In this document: in pieces, positions 1 to 12,788 of the stretch
Position numbering within the stretch: the first letter of the stretch is position 1
How the letters are laid out: each line of letters begins with the position of its first letter
Assembly: GCF_964340395.1 (NCBI RefSeq)
Contig: NC_135558.1
Coordinates: 12,737,001-12,801,000 of the forward strand
Reading direction: 5' to 3'
Length of the DNA stretch: 64,000 bases
Source: Glandiceps talaboti
Taxonomy: Eukaryota > Hemichordata > Enteropneusta > Spengelidae
Program-made: the position numbers and the translations under genes
Notes under the pieces: model-generated
What the model was told of the DNA's origin: nothing
Database searches by the model: none
Seen by the model: the letters and a program-made list of their open reading frames with translations, nothing else

Positions 1-437
1 TATAGTCATAAGTTTTTGTTTTCTTTTTAGAGTAGTTGTACTATGCAGAAGTGGTAAGAAAGTGATGTTTTATGACTTATATAACATTAATTTAATCCTC
101 TTTCTCCCAACTAGAGCTTGTCTACAAATAACGTTCTCTTAGGAGAAAGAGGATTAATCAGCTATGTATTCTGTGCCACCTTCATTCCCCTGCAATATAC
201 AATTTTCTTTTATTCTTGTTCCTTTTTGGGTAGTGCATGGACTAGAGTAAGATACGTCATGTTGTTCAGCCCCTATATGAGTCCTCTGTTTATGACCATA
301 CTACTTCCTAATCTAGCATAGCGACACCAAGATGATAAGATGTAGGCTTCACCTTGAACTGATGATTGGAAGGTCAATAGAGGTCATTATGTTGATTTAA
401 AATGTATAACATAAGATTATAGATTATAAATGCTGTA

Positions 438-512
438 CTCATTATAGACTTGGATGCTCTACTCAGTATAGACTTGGGTGCTCTACTCAGTATAGACTTG
501 GGTGCTCTCTGA
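438..512. repeat. 24-bp tandem repeat, three copies
   Basis: Three adjacent copies of a 24-bp unit (ctca[g/t]tatagacttggrtg core) differ by one or two bases. It is a minor minisatellite in the 3' flank. Confidence 0.8.
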
Positions 513-734
513 TGGGCATGGTACTACGTCATATCTTACAGACTACACATGGACCTGATCAGGGTTATTTCATTAAAAGCGATATGTTAGTGGATTACAG
601 GGATGCATCTAATATTTGTGCAAGGTTTGATTCTGATTGTTGAAGCAGATGTTGGTGACAGGGCATTGTGTTACTGAATATATATAGCATTATGTTGAAA
701 GTATATAAATTTTTATATCGCATGGAGAGTATAT

Positions 735-955
735 TGTTCATGGTTCCTAAAATCACTAGGACAGTACAATATAGTAACTTTGGAATGGTAAATTGGAAAC
801 GAATGTGACGTTTCGATCCGTGGACTACTGACTGTGATCACTTGATGATTGCATGATCAAAGTCTGTAGTAGACTGATGGAATATTGCGTTCATTTCCAA
901 TTTATCGTTCCAAAGTAACTATATTGTATCGTCTGTATATTTATGCTAGTCTTGG
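735..955. mobile_element. Foldback/MITE-like element with long terminal inverted repeats
   Basis: The arms at about 764-840 and 856-930 are nearly perfect reverse complements; tagtaactttggaa pairs with ttccaaagtaactat. Only about 15 bp separates them. A related half copy lies at about 49425-49590, including the catggttcc end. No coding capacity is visible. Confidence 0.7.
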
Positions 956-2069
956 AACAAATTCTAAGTTTAGTTATGAACACTTCTGATAGATTTTATT
1001 TCAAATATGTATTTTTTTTGAGAGGATTTCGTTAAAGACACTATAAAATAACTAGTGTTCTGTACACACTGCAATGTGGTTATCACACAACAGCATTATC
1101 AAATTTGAATGTTTGTAATTTTAAGCATTTTTTTTTTTAGAAAGGACATGAGTGACCATGCATAGTCATATTTTGTTGTGACATGCTGTTTTCTTGGATA
1201 AATCTAGATATGCATAACAACAGCATTTCTGCTCATGATAGTGTCATACAAAAACTAATGCCATAAAATCTATCTAGCCATATCTGTTCATTGTCTAAAG
1301 TTTGCCAGAGATGAAAAAAACTCAAAAGTAGGTGATATTGATATAAATAATAAAGAGAATATTTCAATAGATTTGGATAAAATAACTATTTATTCTTTAT
1401 AGTTTAGTTAATCTATTTCACTGTACATAATGTGTTTTACGGTAAAAATGTTCTAAAACTTTCACTTATGTTAATGATTTTGAAATGGTCCACACATAGT
1501 GGCCCAAACCTTGTCGTTACAAAGATAATTTTTTTTTTGCCTCTCGATTTCATTATTATTGGATTTGTGCAATGGGGATCCAGTGTTTTCTCTAGCATTT
1601 GTTCACATGTGTAGTCTTCTCTTGAATGCATTTCTCCCAGTTTTTTTCACCTTTCGATTTCATTGATATTTGATTTGTGCAATGGAGATATGTTTGGTCT
1701 GCGTTGATAATTCAAGGATCTCTATGCCTGTGGTATCATGTTAGGGAGAATACTTGAGACCAGTTTTAATAGATGGAGACACTTTTACAAGTCTTTGTTC
1801 GGAACAATGCAACTTTCATCATAAAGGTGTATATTTGAATTTAAATGTCTGTTTATTTGCATGATGGTATTGTGTCCACACAGATATTTAGAAAATTGGT
1901 AAATTGTTCAACAGGATGGTGCTGTTAATGTTAATGTTAAAGGCTAATTTTCTGGTTTTTAAAAAAAATAAATGAATAATTAACATCAATGATTTGTAAA
2001 CACAGAATTGTACAGTGTTTATTTTTGCTTTTTAGCTTGACTGAAATGAGGTTCAGTTATGCTGTAGAG

Positions 2070-2070
<1 letters not shown>

Positions 2071-2141
<71 letters not shown>

Positions 2142-2334
2142 GTATGTATGTATGTATGTATGTATGTGTATGTATGTATGTATGTATGTACATGTATGTA
2201 TGTATGTATGTATGTATGTATGTATGTATGTATGTATACGTGTGTGTGTGTGTGTGTGTAGGTAAGTATGTATGAGTGCAAGTGTGTGTGTGTGTATGTG
2301 TGCGTGCGTGCATGCGTGCGTGCGTGCGTGCGTG
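2071..2334. repeat. Compound microsatellite: (TG)n, (TATG)n, (TG)n, (GCGT)n
   Basis: About 68 bp of TG is followed by roughly 95 bp of ATGT units, a second TG tract and a GTGC/GCGT tract ending at 2334. Open frames over it in several phases are artefacts of the short period. Confidence 0.98.
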
Positions 2335-2899
2335 AAAGTCAAAAACTGCTGGGCTGATTGCCATGGTGAGGGAAGGATGTTACATTGGGTGTATAGTTTG
2401 GAAATTGTTCATATCCAAATACACCATTTAGCTGTGATTTGGATAAAAAAATAAGTTTTTTGGTAACAAGCTTGACGGCTCACTTCAGATTAGGATTAAA
2501 ATCAAAAGTGTGAAAATCAGTTGTTTGGCAAACGGGTGTAGAAAAGATTGGTACAGAACAAAAGAATGATTCCATGTAATCGTAATTAAGGTAGGACAAA
2601 TGCAATTTATTTTCCTTTGCATACATTCGTTTAATATTTAAATGTACATGTAATCATGTGTGGAAGTTCCTTGGGGCGTCTAAATGATAACAATAGTACA
2701 TTACATGCAGTACAATGTAAACTAACCAAGATATAATAGCATTTATTTTATTTTAGCAATATGTATTGATTTGGTAGCAGTACAAGATTCGTACAAGATT
2801 CATACAACTGACTGAGTTTGCTTATGCCCGAATATGCTCACTTCATGAAGAATTCCTATAAAGTATACATGCTCATTATACGCGAGAGCGATTGTGTAG

Positions 2900-3164
2900 T
2901 AGCGCCCTCATTGTTAAATACTACAATTTCTTTTGACAAATTTAAGTGCAGAAACACGTAGGTAAAAGGAATTGTACAAAACAAATCATACTAAAAGCCA
3001 AATTTGCAATGATAGTTATTGTATTGATTTCATAAATTGTTATACAAATTACCAATGTGCTGATGTTCCAAATTCCAACTGTTATGCGAAATTGTAGGTT
3101 GTCTGCCAAAATACAAACAGCAATCAAAACGGACAAATTTCAATTACGGCCGATGAGGGCGCTA
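2900..3164. mobile_element. Short MITE with GCGCCCTCAT terminal inverted repeats and TA ends
   Basis: The left end reads TAGCGCCCTCAT and the right end ATGAGGGCGCTA, perfect inverted repeats about 265 bp apart. A TA at both outer edges fits a TA target duplication, as made by Tc1/mariner-type transposases. The interior is AT-rich and non-coding. The words GCGCCCTC/GAGGGCGC recur at 8990, 11471-11513, 15343, 15517 and 50118. Confidence 0.65.
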
Positions 3165-3999
3165 GTCATCAAAATATAATTTAAAAAACTAACCTCACCA
3201 AATCATTGTTTGCACGTTTTTGAAACGAATAATATACAAAGGGAGAGAAGAATTGGACATATATTAAATAAAATTTTGCACCAAATACTTGAAAATTAAT
3301 CAATATACAAGGTTATACTAACACAGATGAATTTTCATTTGACATTTGACAATTTTGCAAAAGTAATGATACCTACAGAATAACCACATGATCTCAAATC
3401 ACGGCCACTTCTCAAAAAAGGCTTTTAATTTTCATCCATATTTTACTTGAATACTCTGAAAGCTAAGAATCTGAGCTTAACTGTAGAAAAATGACATCAA
3501 AATATTATTGTTATTTTGGACACTTTTCACTGTGATAACGTATAATAAACAATGAATTGTATTATAGTTAAAAAATAGGCATCCCCACAAGCCAGGTCAT
3601 TTTTTTCTTTATCAATATCAATATACTGGTATAAGGCCTAATATAATTATAAATTTACCATTCCTAAATCGTGACTAAATCTGATACATACTGTTCAATT
3701 TTAAAAACTGACATTTTAGTAATGAAATATTAAGGCTGATACAGTGATTGGTTGATGAATTAGTTATTTTTTGACTGATTATTGATCAATAATAAATTTA
3801 TTGGTACATAAAAAGTCGGTTTATTGCTACATAACATGATATCAAATTAATGTTTTAGGTGTATATTTGCTATTATATGCTTAAATCATTTCAAAGTATT
3901 GAATTATAAATAGACCAAGATTCGATTCTAGATTAACATAGAGTTACCATAGAGGGCACTTCAGAAACTTTTGCTTGTTAAAAAACAACTCAAGGCAAT

Positions 4000-4640
4000 T
4001 AAAATCAAGAACGAAATCAACGGTCACAGTACAAATTCTTGAAGTTGAGGTCAAAATGGTATCAGAATTAATATGGTTGCCGATTACTGTTTTCAATTTT
4101 GTTTTGAAAAACAAGGATGGTGAAACCCTAAATTTCGTACATTAAACGATTTAAGAGTTTTGATTTTCAGGGAAAATTGGTCTCCAGGGAGCTTTCCATC
4201 TAACGACTGGTCAATTGATTTATGGGTAAATGTTCTCGGCGAGTTCAATTGATTCCAACAGTTGATTTGGTATCAAAAGACACATCTGAAATTTTAATCC
4301 AGAATTTTAAAAACATAATAACCGATAGATGCACTTTAAGAGACTTTTAGTCTTAGGAATGTTTTTGAACCCTTATGTTTACAGGAAATACAAAACTCAA
4401 GATGGTGTAAACAGTTTGCCTGGAATTTGTTTCCTGTTTTACTGGAGTCACAGCATATTACACCTCCAAAGTTATGAGGAATATTGTGAAATTTAACGAC
4501 AAATATGGCCGCCATTAAAGCAGCAAAAAAAAGTCCCCTGAAAATCAAACATCTTCAGTTCTCTCCAAACTTTACCGTATGAAAATTTGTTCCTTGTAGT
4601 GAAATATATTTGGGGTTTCACGGTCTTGTTTTCAAGGAAA
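4000..4640. repeat. Members of a dispersed ~300-bp repeat (AATATGGC[C/T]GCC family)
   Basis: Two adjacent degenerate copies contain words such as ggtcaaaatggtatcag, tatggttgccg and gggaaaattggtc. Similar order and words occur at about 8090-8330, 29640-29770, 43700-44000 and 56220-56375. No ends or coding potential could be defined. Confidence 0.45.
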
Positions 4641-5029
4641 TCACAGAAATAAACATAAGACACACAGACACATAATTTGTACGAAAACTCTTGTATTTTA
4701 ATAATGGATTCAATGGGGGAAAAAATCAACTTACATATACAAGTACCATTAAATAATTCATTATTTGTACACTTTTCTCTCAATATTCGCAGGAAAATGA
4801 AACAAAAACTTATCCCACTCACAGTGACACCACAAGTTTTTGGTGAATGTTAAAAAACAAAATTTTGCCAGATAAAAAATAGATAAGAAAAACTTTAAGC
4901 ATACATAACATATAAAAAAAATAGCGTGAAAGTCCAGAAACAGTGGATGAGATAGCTAAGCAGTAAATGTGTTAAGCTGGCCTAATCATTATCTCCGATG
5001 TGTAAATTCAAGCCTTGTCACCTTTATTT

Positions 5030-5165
5030 ATGAATGACAGATTAGAACCACCATTATGTCCCAGTCAACCCCAACTGTATAATTTGGGACCTGGTAGGAT
5101 AGAGACTACTATGTGAATGATTTACAGAGACTGAAATGAACTTATACTCCCTGTAAAGTTGCTGT
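5030..5165. mobile_element. SINE fragment (family of 57900-58120)
   Basis: The stretch with cagtcaaccccaactgta, taatttgggacctggtagga and atgtgaatg matches the 3' part of the SINE-like copies at 57.4-58.1 kb and 53.3 kb. No tRNA-like head is visible here, so this is a truncated copy on the plus strand. Confidence 0.55.
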
Positions 5166-6319
5166 AAAATTCAGATCTCAGCTATTGACCTGGGCTTGTG
5201 ATATAGTATGATATTAAAATGCAAACCATCACATGACACATGAATGTGATCACAAAAGTAAAACAACAACTTGCAGAAATCAACGCAAGCTATGGCAACC
5301 TACAAAAGTTGACAAAAAAGAGTCTGAAAACAGAATAAACAGAGCATATCGACTTGACACCTCCCCCTCCCCCCATCTTCTTCTGTCACTTTCTTCTTGA
5401 GTGATAATGATGATGATTATCAGGGTAGCAGCAAGACAAATTCCACAGACTGTCAATCGATGGATTGTTATAACACCTCTAGATATAGCTATGTGGATCA
5501 GTTGTTCATTTAACACTGTATAAAGTGCAGCCATTACACACTGAGTGTTTGAACTGGATGGCAAAATTCACTTTCTAATGGATGTACAATGTATGCAATA
5601 CGTCAAACTGTTATCTCACGCGAGATATGTCACGCTTTGGATCTGATTCTCTCCAGCTTGACTAAGTTAGCATTTTTATCACACTTTCCACTTCGTTTAG
5701 TCGTGTTACCATAGTTACAGACCTTGGCAAAAACACAAAGAATGACTGCGGTAAACTGCATCAAACATCACCACAGATAAAATAGTGGGATAATTTGTAG
5801 AGCGAACTTGATAATATCAACAAAGGGACAAGGTAGGAGATGATAACATAAACAAATACATGCCACACATATTTCATAACTCTAAAGAATAGCCCATTTC
5901 ATCTTGTTCTTGAGTATATGCATGCTCCTGAATATCAAACACAGTCTGTATGCCTGTGAAAATGACTACATGTACGGTAATATAGTGAAGAGGAGGCCAT
6001 TGAATATTCTAATAAACCATTATCATTTGCATATTTCAAGGCTAATCATGAATAAAATTAACATAAATGAATATTAATTGTCCTCAGATTGTGCTGTTGA
6101 TGTGTTGTAGTTGTCATTTTTCTCGATATTATTACACCTACCACAAGAAAAAATACATTTTCTGTGTGTTTAAAAAATTCCCACCATTACATGTAGTTTT
6201 GTGTATAATTATGTACACTGCTGTAATGAACACATCTCTGTCTTGAAAGTAGTCCTATTTTGGCTTGTAGCTTACACTAACGTGTCTGTAAAATACCGGT
6301 ACACTTGTTTGGTGGCACT

Positions 6320-7215
6320 GCACATGTTAAGTGAGTTTACGCACAGCACATTATACTTACTACATGAGGTAAGTGCTGCACATATTACACTTACTATGTC
6401 AGTTAACTGCTGCACACGTTATGCTAACTATGTGAGGTAAGTGCTGCACACATTACGCTTACTATGTGAGGTAAGTGCTGCACACATTACGCTTACTATG
6501 TGAGGTAAGTGCTGCACACATTACGCTTACTATGTGAGGTAAGTGCTGCACTCATTACGCTTACTATGTGAGGTAAGTGCTGCACACATTACGCTTACTA
6601 TGTCAGTTAACTGCTGCACACATTACGCTTACTATGTCAGTTAACTGCTGCACACATTACGCTTACTATTTGAGGTAAGTGCTGCACATATTACACTTAC
6701 TACATGATGTAAAGACTGTCTGCATTATGCTTACTATGTCAGTTAACTGCTGCACACGTTATGCTAACTATGTGAGGTAAGTGCTGCACTCATTACGCTT
6801 ACTATGTGAGGTAAGTGCTGCACACATTACGCTTACTATGTGAGGTAAGTGCTGCACTCATTACGCTTACTACATGATGTAAACACTGTCTGCATTATGC
6901 TTACTATGTCAGTTAACTGCTGCACACATTATGTTTACTACATGAGGTAAGTGCTGCACATATTACGTTTACTACATGATGTAAACACTCTGCATTACCC
7001 TTACTATGTCAGTTAACTGCTGCACACATTAAGCTTACTATGTGAGGTAAGTGCTGCACATATTACGCTTACTACATGATGTAAACACTCTGCATAACGC
7101 TTACTATGTCAGTTAACTGCTGCACACATTACGCTTACTATTTGAGGTAAGTGCTGCACACATTACGCTTACTATGTCAGTTAACTGCTGCACACGTTAC
7201 GCTTACTACATGAAA
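6320..7215. repeat. 34-bp minisatellite array, about 26 copies, two main unit types
   Basis: The unit has the form gtgctgcacacattacgctt + actatgtgaggtaa. A second type replaces gtgaggtaagtg with gtcagttaactg, and a third carries tacatgatgtaaacact. The order of types repeats in blocks, indicating higher-order amplification. Each unit contains a small inverted repeat (cttac...gtaag), and the commoner type contains AGGTAAGTG, which resembles a splice donor on the plus strand. Confidence 0.95.
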
Positions 7216-7804
7216 TTAGCCTATTATGCAGCACCACCAAAACGATTGTATTTGACAGTCTATTACACTTGCAATACATGATGACTGGCAAGCTAACTGC
7301 CCAAAATTACAACAACTGATAAAATCATCAAACTTTACTTGTAGTTTTCAATATGCTAATCAAGAAATTTGGAAATATTGATTGGATAGTTACCAGCCTA
7401 TCACATGAATCGGAACCATTGATTGGATAATTAAAATCCAACCAGGTGGTGCAGTGTAATTGGATACTATCAGCCAATCAGCTTTGAATATAAAATGTTC
7501 AAAATAACCGATACATCTCATTCAGATTTCATTTTTAGTTAATGCCTAGCATTATTTATCATCAAACCGTGACAATTCATCTAATAATTCTGTCGCTCTT
7601 TCTCCAATTTTTAAAATCATCATTAAAGTGACATAAGCTGAGTTTATATCTTTTTTTGACTCGGGTTGAAATAATTACACAAAACAATATTATACTGATC
7701 TATCATTTATTCACAAATTTGGTGATGTTAGAAATCATCTTCTGTGACATATTAGCACAATTTATGGTAAGATTGGTTTCCTTGACATTTCAGTAAGGGA
7801 AAAA

Positions 7805-7821
7805 AATGGGGGGGGGGGAGG
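7805..7821. repeat. G-rich homopolymer
   Basis: A run of 12 or more G followed by AGGGG. It has no further recognisable structure. Confidence 0.8.
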
Positions 7822-9221
7822 GGTTTCTGATAATGCGACCGACTGTAGTTTAAGCTGCCAACCGTAAACATTTTTTAGTAACATAAAAAAAATGTCTTCT
7901 CACCCTTAATGCATATATTGTCTTTCCTTAGTGATGTCTGTACATATTTTGTCAAACTACCACAGCTAGAAGGGGTATTTTGACTGAAATTTTGTTTGTT
8001 GTTGGGTTGAAGCAATATTTTTCAAAATTGAAAATGATTGAAAAGGTAATAGAAAAGAATGCTAAATCTTTAATATTCCCATTGAATATAAGTTAACACA
8101 GTATCTGGCGGCCATATTGGATTCTAAAATGGCTACATTTTGATAACCTTTGACCTCTATTTTAAAAAATTATACGGTGACCCCTGATTTTTATTCGTGA
8201 TTTTAACTGAGAATAGGTCGGAGTTTTCTTGAACAAAGTAACGGCAAAAGTTTATAGAGTATATTTCCGATGCATATGTAACAAAAATTAGTACCCCATC
8301 AAAAAAATATACAAACTCAGCTTGTATCCCTTAAAAATAGCATACATCTCATATTAGCCAGTACAAATGATATGTTTTAAAAGCACAAAAAGTTTTATCA
8401 ATTTTTATATTTTTTTTTAGCAAAATGTTGTAAGTACTATACTATAACATGTAAAACAAAGAGTATAAATGCAAAAGAAAAAAAAGTAATAGTCACATAC
8501 ATATACATAGTTTTTGAAAAAGTGAAAAATCTTTCCAACCTTACAGATAAAATATGAAATAGTATAGTAGATTATATAGTGGTGTTTTGAAGGTTTCAAA
8601 CCAAAATTAAATATCTACATCCAAAAGGAGGGGTGGTTGCATGCATGTACACAATACAGGTACGATACAATATTCAAGTTATCAAAAGACAAAAGATTTC
8701 ATAGTTTAGCCACTAGGAGCGCTGTTCGGAAAGGGGCTTTTGGACCAGAAGTGAGGGCCATGATAATAGTATTATATTAGTATACCCTCCTTTGAAAAAT
8801 TGTAAATTTCCAAATGTTTCACAACAAAAGTTGGTTCTGGTCTTAATTACCAGTGAAAACATTCTGGCATGTTTTCTTCAGACTATTTTTAGGAACTGAC
8901 AAAGCTGTTACATGTATATTCACATTTTTTTGACTGTTTCATGTATTGCCATGTTATTTTAGCCCTCATTTTTCCACATATAGAGCGCCCTCTTGTGACA
9001 CTTTTTTTCCAAAATGGCTGCAATGTGGATGATAACAGGAATATGACTTAAGTGTTAATAGCTGCCTTCAAAATTTTAACATGTCTTTCATATGAACAGT
9101 TATTAATGGCGCAAAGTTTGAGTAGTTTATAAACTTACACCACGTCCTTACATCCTCTGAACATCGTTTAAAAAAAGAATTGATTTAAAATAATCATTAT
9201 ATAAACCCTTATGTTTGTCAC

Positions 9222-9535
9222 ATGAACCTGTTGTGGATTACTTACTCCACTGACTGTCTGTGTATGACCTTACATGAATCTGTTGTGGATTACTTACTCC
9301 ACTGACTGTCTGTGTATGACCATACATGAATCTGTTGTGGATTACTGACTCCACTGACTGTCTGTGTATGACCATACATGAATCTGTTGTGGATTACTGA
9401 CTCCACTGACTGTCTGTGTATGACCATACATGAATCTGTTATGGATTACTGACTCCACTGACTGTCTGTGTATGACCATACATGAATCTGTTGTGGATTA
9501 CTGACTCCACTGACTGTCTGTGTTTAACCATACAT
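9222..9535. repeat. 52-bp tandem repeat, about six copies
   Basis: The 52-bp unit (acatgaatctgttgtggatt ... ccactgactgtctgtgtatg) recurs with exact 52-bp spacing (marker gtgtatgac at 9260, 9312 and on) and only a few substitutions. The high identity indicates recent expansion. Confidence 0.95.
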
Positions 9536-10830
9536 ATTAAACCTAGAATCCAGTAGTGTAGGGTTTTACTATCACTTTCTTCCTACCACACCCAGTATTT
9601 CGTTAGCGACCGTTGTCTTTAATAAGTGAACATTCCTCCAGAAATCAGGCACACATTTTACTTGAATTTTAAATTTTTCCTGCTGTGAAGTGACATCAAT
9701 AGCATCACCACATGATTACACCTAACTTGGAGGGCTGAGCTGCACAAGTAAACATGATTTACCATATTCAAACATGGCTGCAGGCAATCGTATTCTAATT
9801 TTAGGTTAGAATAAATGGTTTGTGAAATGCCAGGCGTGGTAGGGGAAAACATGAGCAAAAAACGCCACATGACTGCATTCTAGGCTAGACCATACACATA
9901 CTTTATTGTGAACTGGGTAAGTACTCCCTTCTTAGGATCAGCTTTCTGGATCTTAAATAATCAAGTCCTCATATTACTTATTTTTCTTTTGATTGAGATA
10001 ACTATATGCTTACAATTCACCTACTATATGCACACAAAGCCCATAGGAATAACATTAGTCGGAAAATTGATTCCACACTTTTCCACACTTCCGGTTAATG
10101 CTATGCACTTTAGTGCAAATAAAGTGAGATTTGCAGTAAGTGTGTACAGATATATCTACAATATACAAAGCTAATCTTGCAAACAAAAGTCAACATCTAC
10201 ACCTTAAAGGGGCAGTCTGTAACTTTATTTTGATGGATTTTGCAATGATGATTGGTTGAATTTATAGAAAACAACTACCTGAGAATTGACTGTTTTTTAT
10301 TAGTTGAGAGATAGTCTAAATATGTAACTTCTACAATGACTGTAAAAATGTGTTCTGGACATTCTAATTTAGTACTAAATTACATAGAGAAAGGGACAAG
10401 AAAAATGTCCACCATGACATACATAATTTTCCAATAAATTCTCAGGTTTTTTTTTTCATCAGGATCCCTTTCTTGGAGAAGAGAGACTTTTTATTGAAAA
10501 GTTAAGGTCAAAATCCATGTCAAATTGTCAGAAACCAGCATGTTACCTTAAGAAACCTACAGCTTTCTAAAAACATTTGCAAACAGGTGGTGATAATTAA
10601 CCTGTAACTGAGAACACATTGTGAACTCACCTGCAGTTAAAGTATCAATTGTTGAATGTTCTACATAGTATCATAAATATTCAATAGAAATACAAAGGTT
10701 TCAGGAGGGGGTAGGAGGGAGGAAGGGGTTGACTGTAAAATGCATCGCCAGGAGTATCCGTCCATATCACCCCTCCCCTTATGACGAAAGGGATGAGTAG
10801 AACACTCATAATGGTTGATCTGTCTGTCTA

Positions 10831-11062
10831 GTGGGGGGGGGGGGGGGTTATAATTCCAAAGACAATTGGAGGTAAACTAACAATTTTAAATAGCTATGAT
10901 TCTTAAAAGAATTTGAAATCTTTCTTATTTTGTATAGGACATTTAGCTAATAGTTGTAGTTACAGAATGCACCTTGTGTAGCACCAGTCTTAACTACTGG
11001 CACTACTTGAAATGATGTATGTATATCATTAGTGCAGTTAACTATTTCCCCCCCCCCCCCCC
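10831..11062. repeat. G homopolymer and C homopolymer pair
   Basis: A run of about 16 G at 10832-10848 is followed some 200 bp later by a run of about 14 C at 11048-11062. They could pair as an inverted repeat, but are more simply two independent slippage tracts. Confidence 0.7.
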
Positions 11063-11637
11063 ATAACTTAATTTTACCTTAATATTTAGTTCTTAATACA
11101 AGATCGAACACTTTTTACTGATACAGGATTGTTTGTTCTTTTTTGTTGTTCTGGTGAAATTACAGAAATTTTCTCAATTTTGAACAATGGGGGATATTTT
11201 TTTCTAACATAGCAAGTCTTGTAGCCTGAAAACCATGCAGATTGGATTTTTTTTTTTTTACATATTTCGTCTTTCCAATTGGGGATGTTGTGATATGATT
11301 TGACAATTCGGCTTACGCAATTCAAATACAGAAAAGTGGATTACTTGTACCACCAAAATGAGAAATAATGCTCCAAGCTGAAGACCTGACTCATATCTAG
11401 CTGTATCGAGTACCTACTTCTAGATGGACATTATCTGCAGTACAACGTGAATGTTAGATGTTTTGTCATAGCGCGCCCTCACTGGCCATCTGAGAGATTG
11501 ACGAACGAGGGCGCCCTGACATATGAATAACTAATGTCGTTGCATGACAAGCTTTACTCCCAAACCAAACTATGATTGCCGACAATTCTATACCTAGAAT
11601 GATTGTACAGTGTATCTACTTATACTGATCAGCACTT

Positions 11638-11643
11638 TTTATT
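11638..11643 (-). terminator. Candidate canonical poly(A) signal (AATAAA)
   Basis: This is an AATAAA hexamer on the minus strand about 1.15 kb downstream of the NCS-1 stop codon. It could end a long 3'UTR. It is a weak call based on the hexamer alone. Confidence 0.2.
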
Positions 11644-12485
11644 TTTCGTCAAAAAATGAAAATAATTTAGGTTTTTATACGATGTGCGTGAAAGTGGCTC
11701 GGAGATTACATCAATTATTCTGTATGTCTGGTGTATTACTGACATGATGAACTATTTCCATCTTCAAATTCTCTAACAAAACAAAAATCTTCACTAAAAT
11801 CTCTCATTATTGCAAATTGTGTTATTTTTGAATATCGTTCATATTTCTCTTTCAATTTATCATTACAAATGGATGTCATGGTCAAATATTAAAGGCAGAC
11901 AGTAATATTTTGAATTACACTGATTTTAGGTTACCAACTGTGCACTGCAAATTTCAACAAATTTTTTGAATAAAAATTGACATGTTTTCTACATTCTACA
12001 TTATTACAAACACACACCTTGATTTCATTGCCAATTTCTAAAATGAAATATGAAATCATTTTTTTTCTTTTCAAATGCTACATGATAATTTCACACCTAA
12101 TGAAAGCCAAGCTCTCTTTGTACCCTTTATCATTTACTGTTTATATCAATTCTGAAAAATTTCTGGAAACTTGTTACACTTCATCTGTCTTTTGTATTGA
12201 ACCAGGTTCCTCTGTACATGTACATCATTATTAGCAATCCCCCCCCCCATTCAATATTAAACTAACCCTCAATCAAAAGAAAATTACAGGACTGAACCAT
12301 ATTTTAGCAAAAAATTGGGGGTGTGTTGCTCATCTTGCTGAAAGGAAGCTAATAACTGCTATCTGAGTATTCATCTTGCTGAAACGAAGCTAGGCAGCGA
12401 CTTCTGACAAACAATTGAAAACAGACTTAGTTAATAACCGCTATTTGAATATTCATCTTTCATTTGAATAATCCATCAATAATAA

Positions 12486-12491
12486 TTTAAT
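12486..12491 (-). terminator. Candidate poly(A) signal for the NCS-1 transcript (ATTAAA)
   Basis: On the minus strand an ATTAAA hexamer occurs about 300 nt after the stop codon. The canonical AATAAA is not seen closer; one lies at 11638-11643, about 1.15 kb after the stop. Such hexamers are common by chance in AT-rich DNA, so this is only a candidate. Confidence 0.2.
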
Positions 12492-12520
12492 TATTTACAA
12501 TTTCTTACTAATACATTTTG

Positions 12521-12577
12521 TTATGTGTGTGTGTACGTGTGTGTGTGCGTGTGTGTGAGTGTGTGCTTGCGTGTGTG
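12521..12577. repeat. GT-rich microsatellite
   Basis: An imperfect GT repeat interrupted by ac, gc and ag dinucleotides, about 210 bp downstream of the NCS-1 stop codon. It probably lies in the 3'UTR. Confidence 0.85.
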
Positions 12578-12788
12578 ATATTATCAATGTGAGAAATTGA
12601 AAAAATCTTTTTTTAAATGTAATTAGAGTGATATTGATAGTTTTGCTTTCTAAATTCTTTGAAAAGTTCTACCATTTATACAAGTGTCCATTTACGGCTT
12701 CTTGTTGTTGGTTTTTTTCCCCTCTTCCAAAAGTGGGACGTCTGTTATTGTAAAGCCTGGTGATCTATTTGTATTGCTTTTTGAAATG

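Larger units (their letters stand above)
1..12788. other. 3' flank of the NCS-1 gene: 3'UTR plus intergenic repeat-rich DNA
   Basis: No coding exon is recognisable on either strand. The open frames here are short, AT-rich and lack domain motifs. The content I can support is listed as separate repeats: a 24-bp triplet (438-512), a foldback (735-955), a microsatellite block (2071-2334), a MITE (2900-3164), members of a dispersed AATATGGC-type family (4.0-4.6 kb), the 34-bp array (6.3-7.2 kb), the 52-bp array (9.2-9.5 kb), and G and C homopolymers near 7.8, 10.8 and 11.05 kb. The NCS-1 3'UTR must occupy the right-hand end, but its limit is unknown. Confidence 0.6.

Noticed and set aside
2019-2364. 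Cys/Val and His/Thr repeat frames
   Set aside because: Translations of the TG/ATGT microsatellite in different phases.
6320-7215. CRISPR array
   Set aside because: Units are contiguous with no unique spacers, and the window is animal nuclear DNA.
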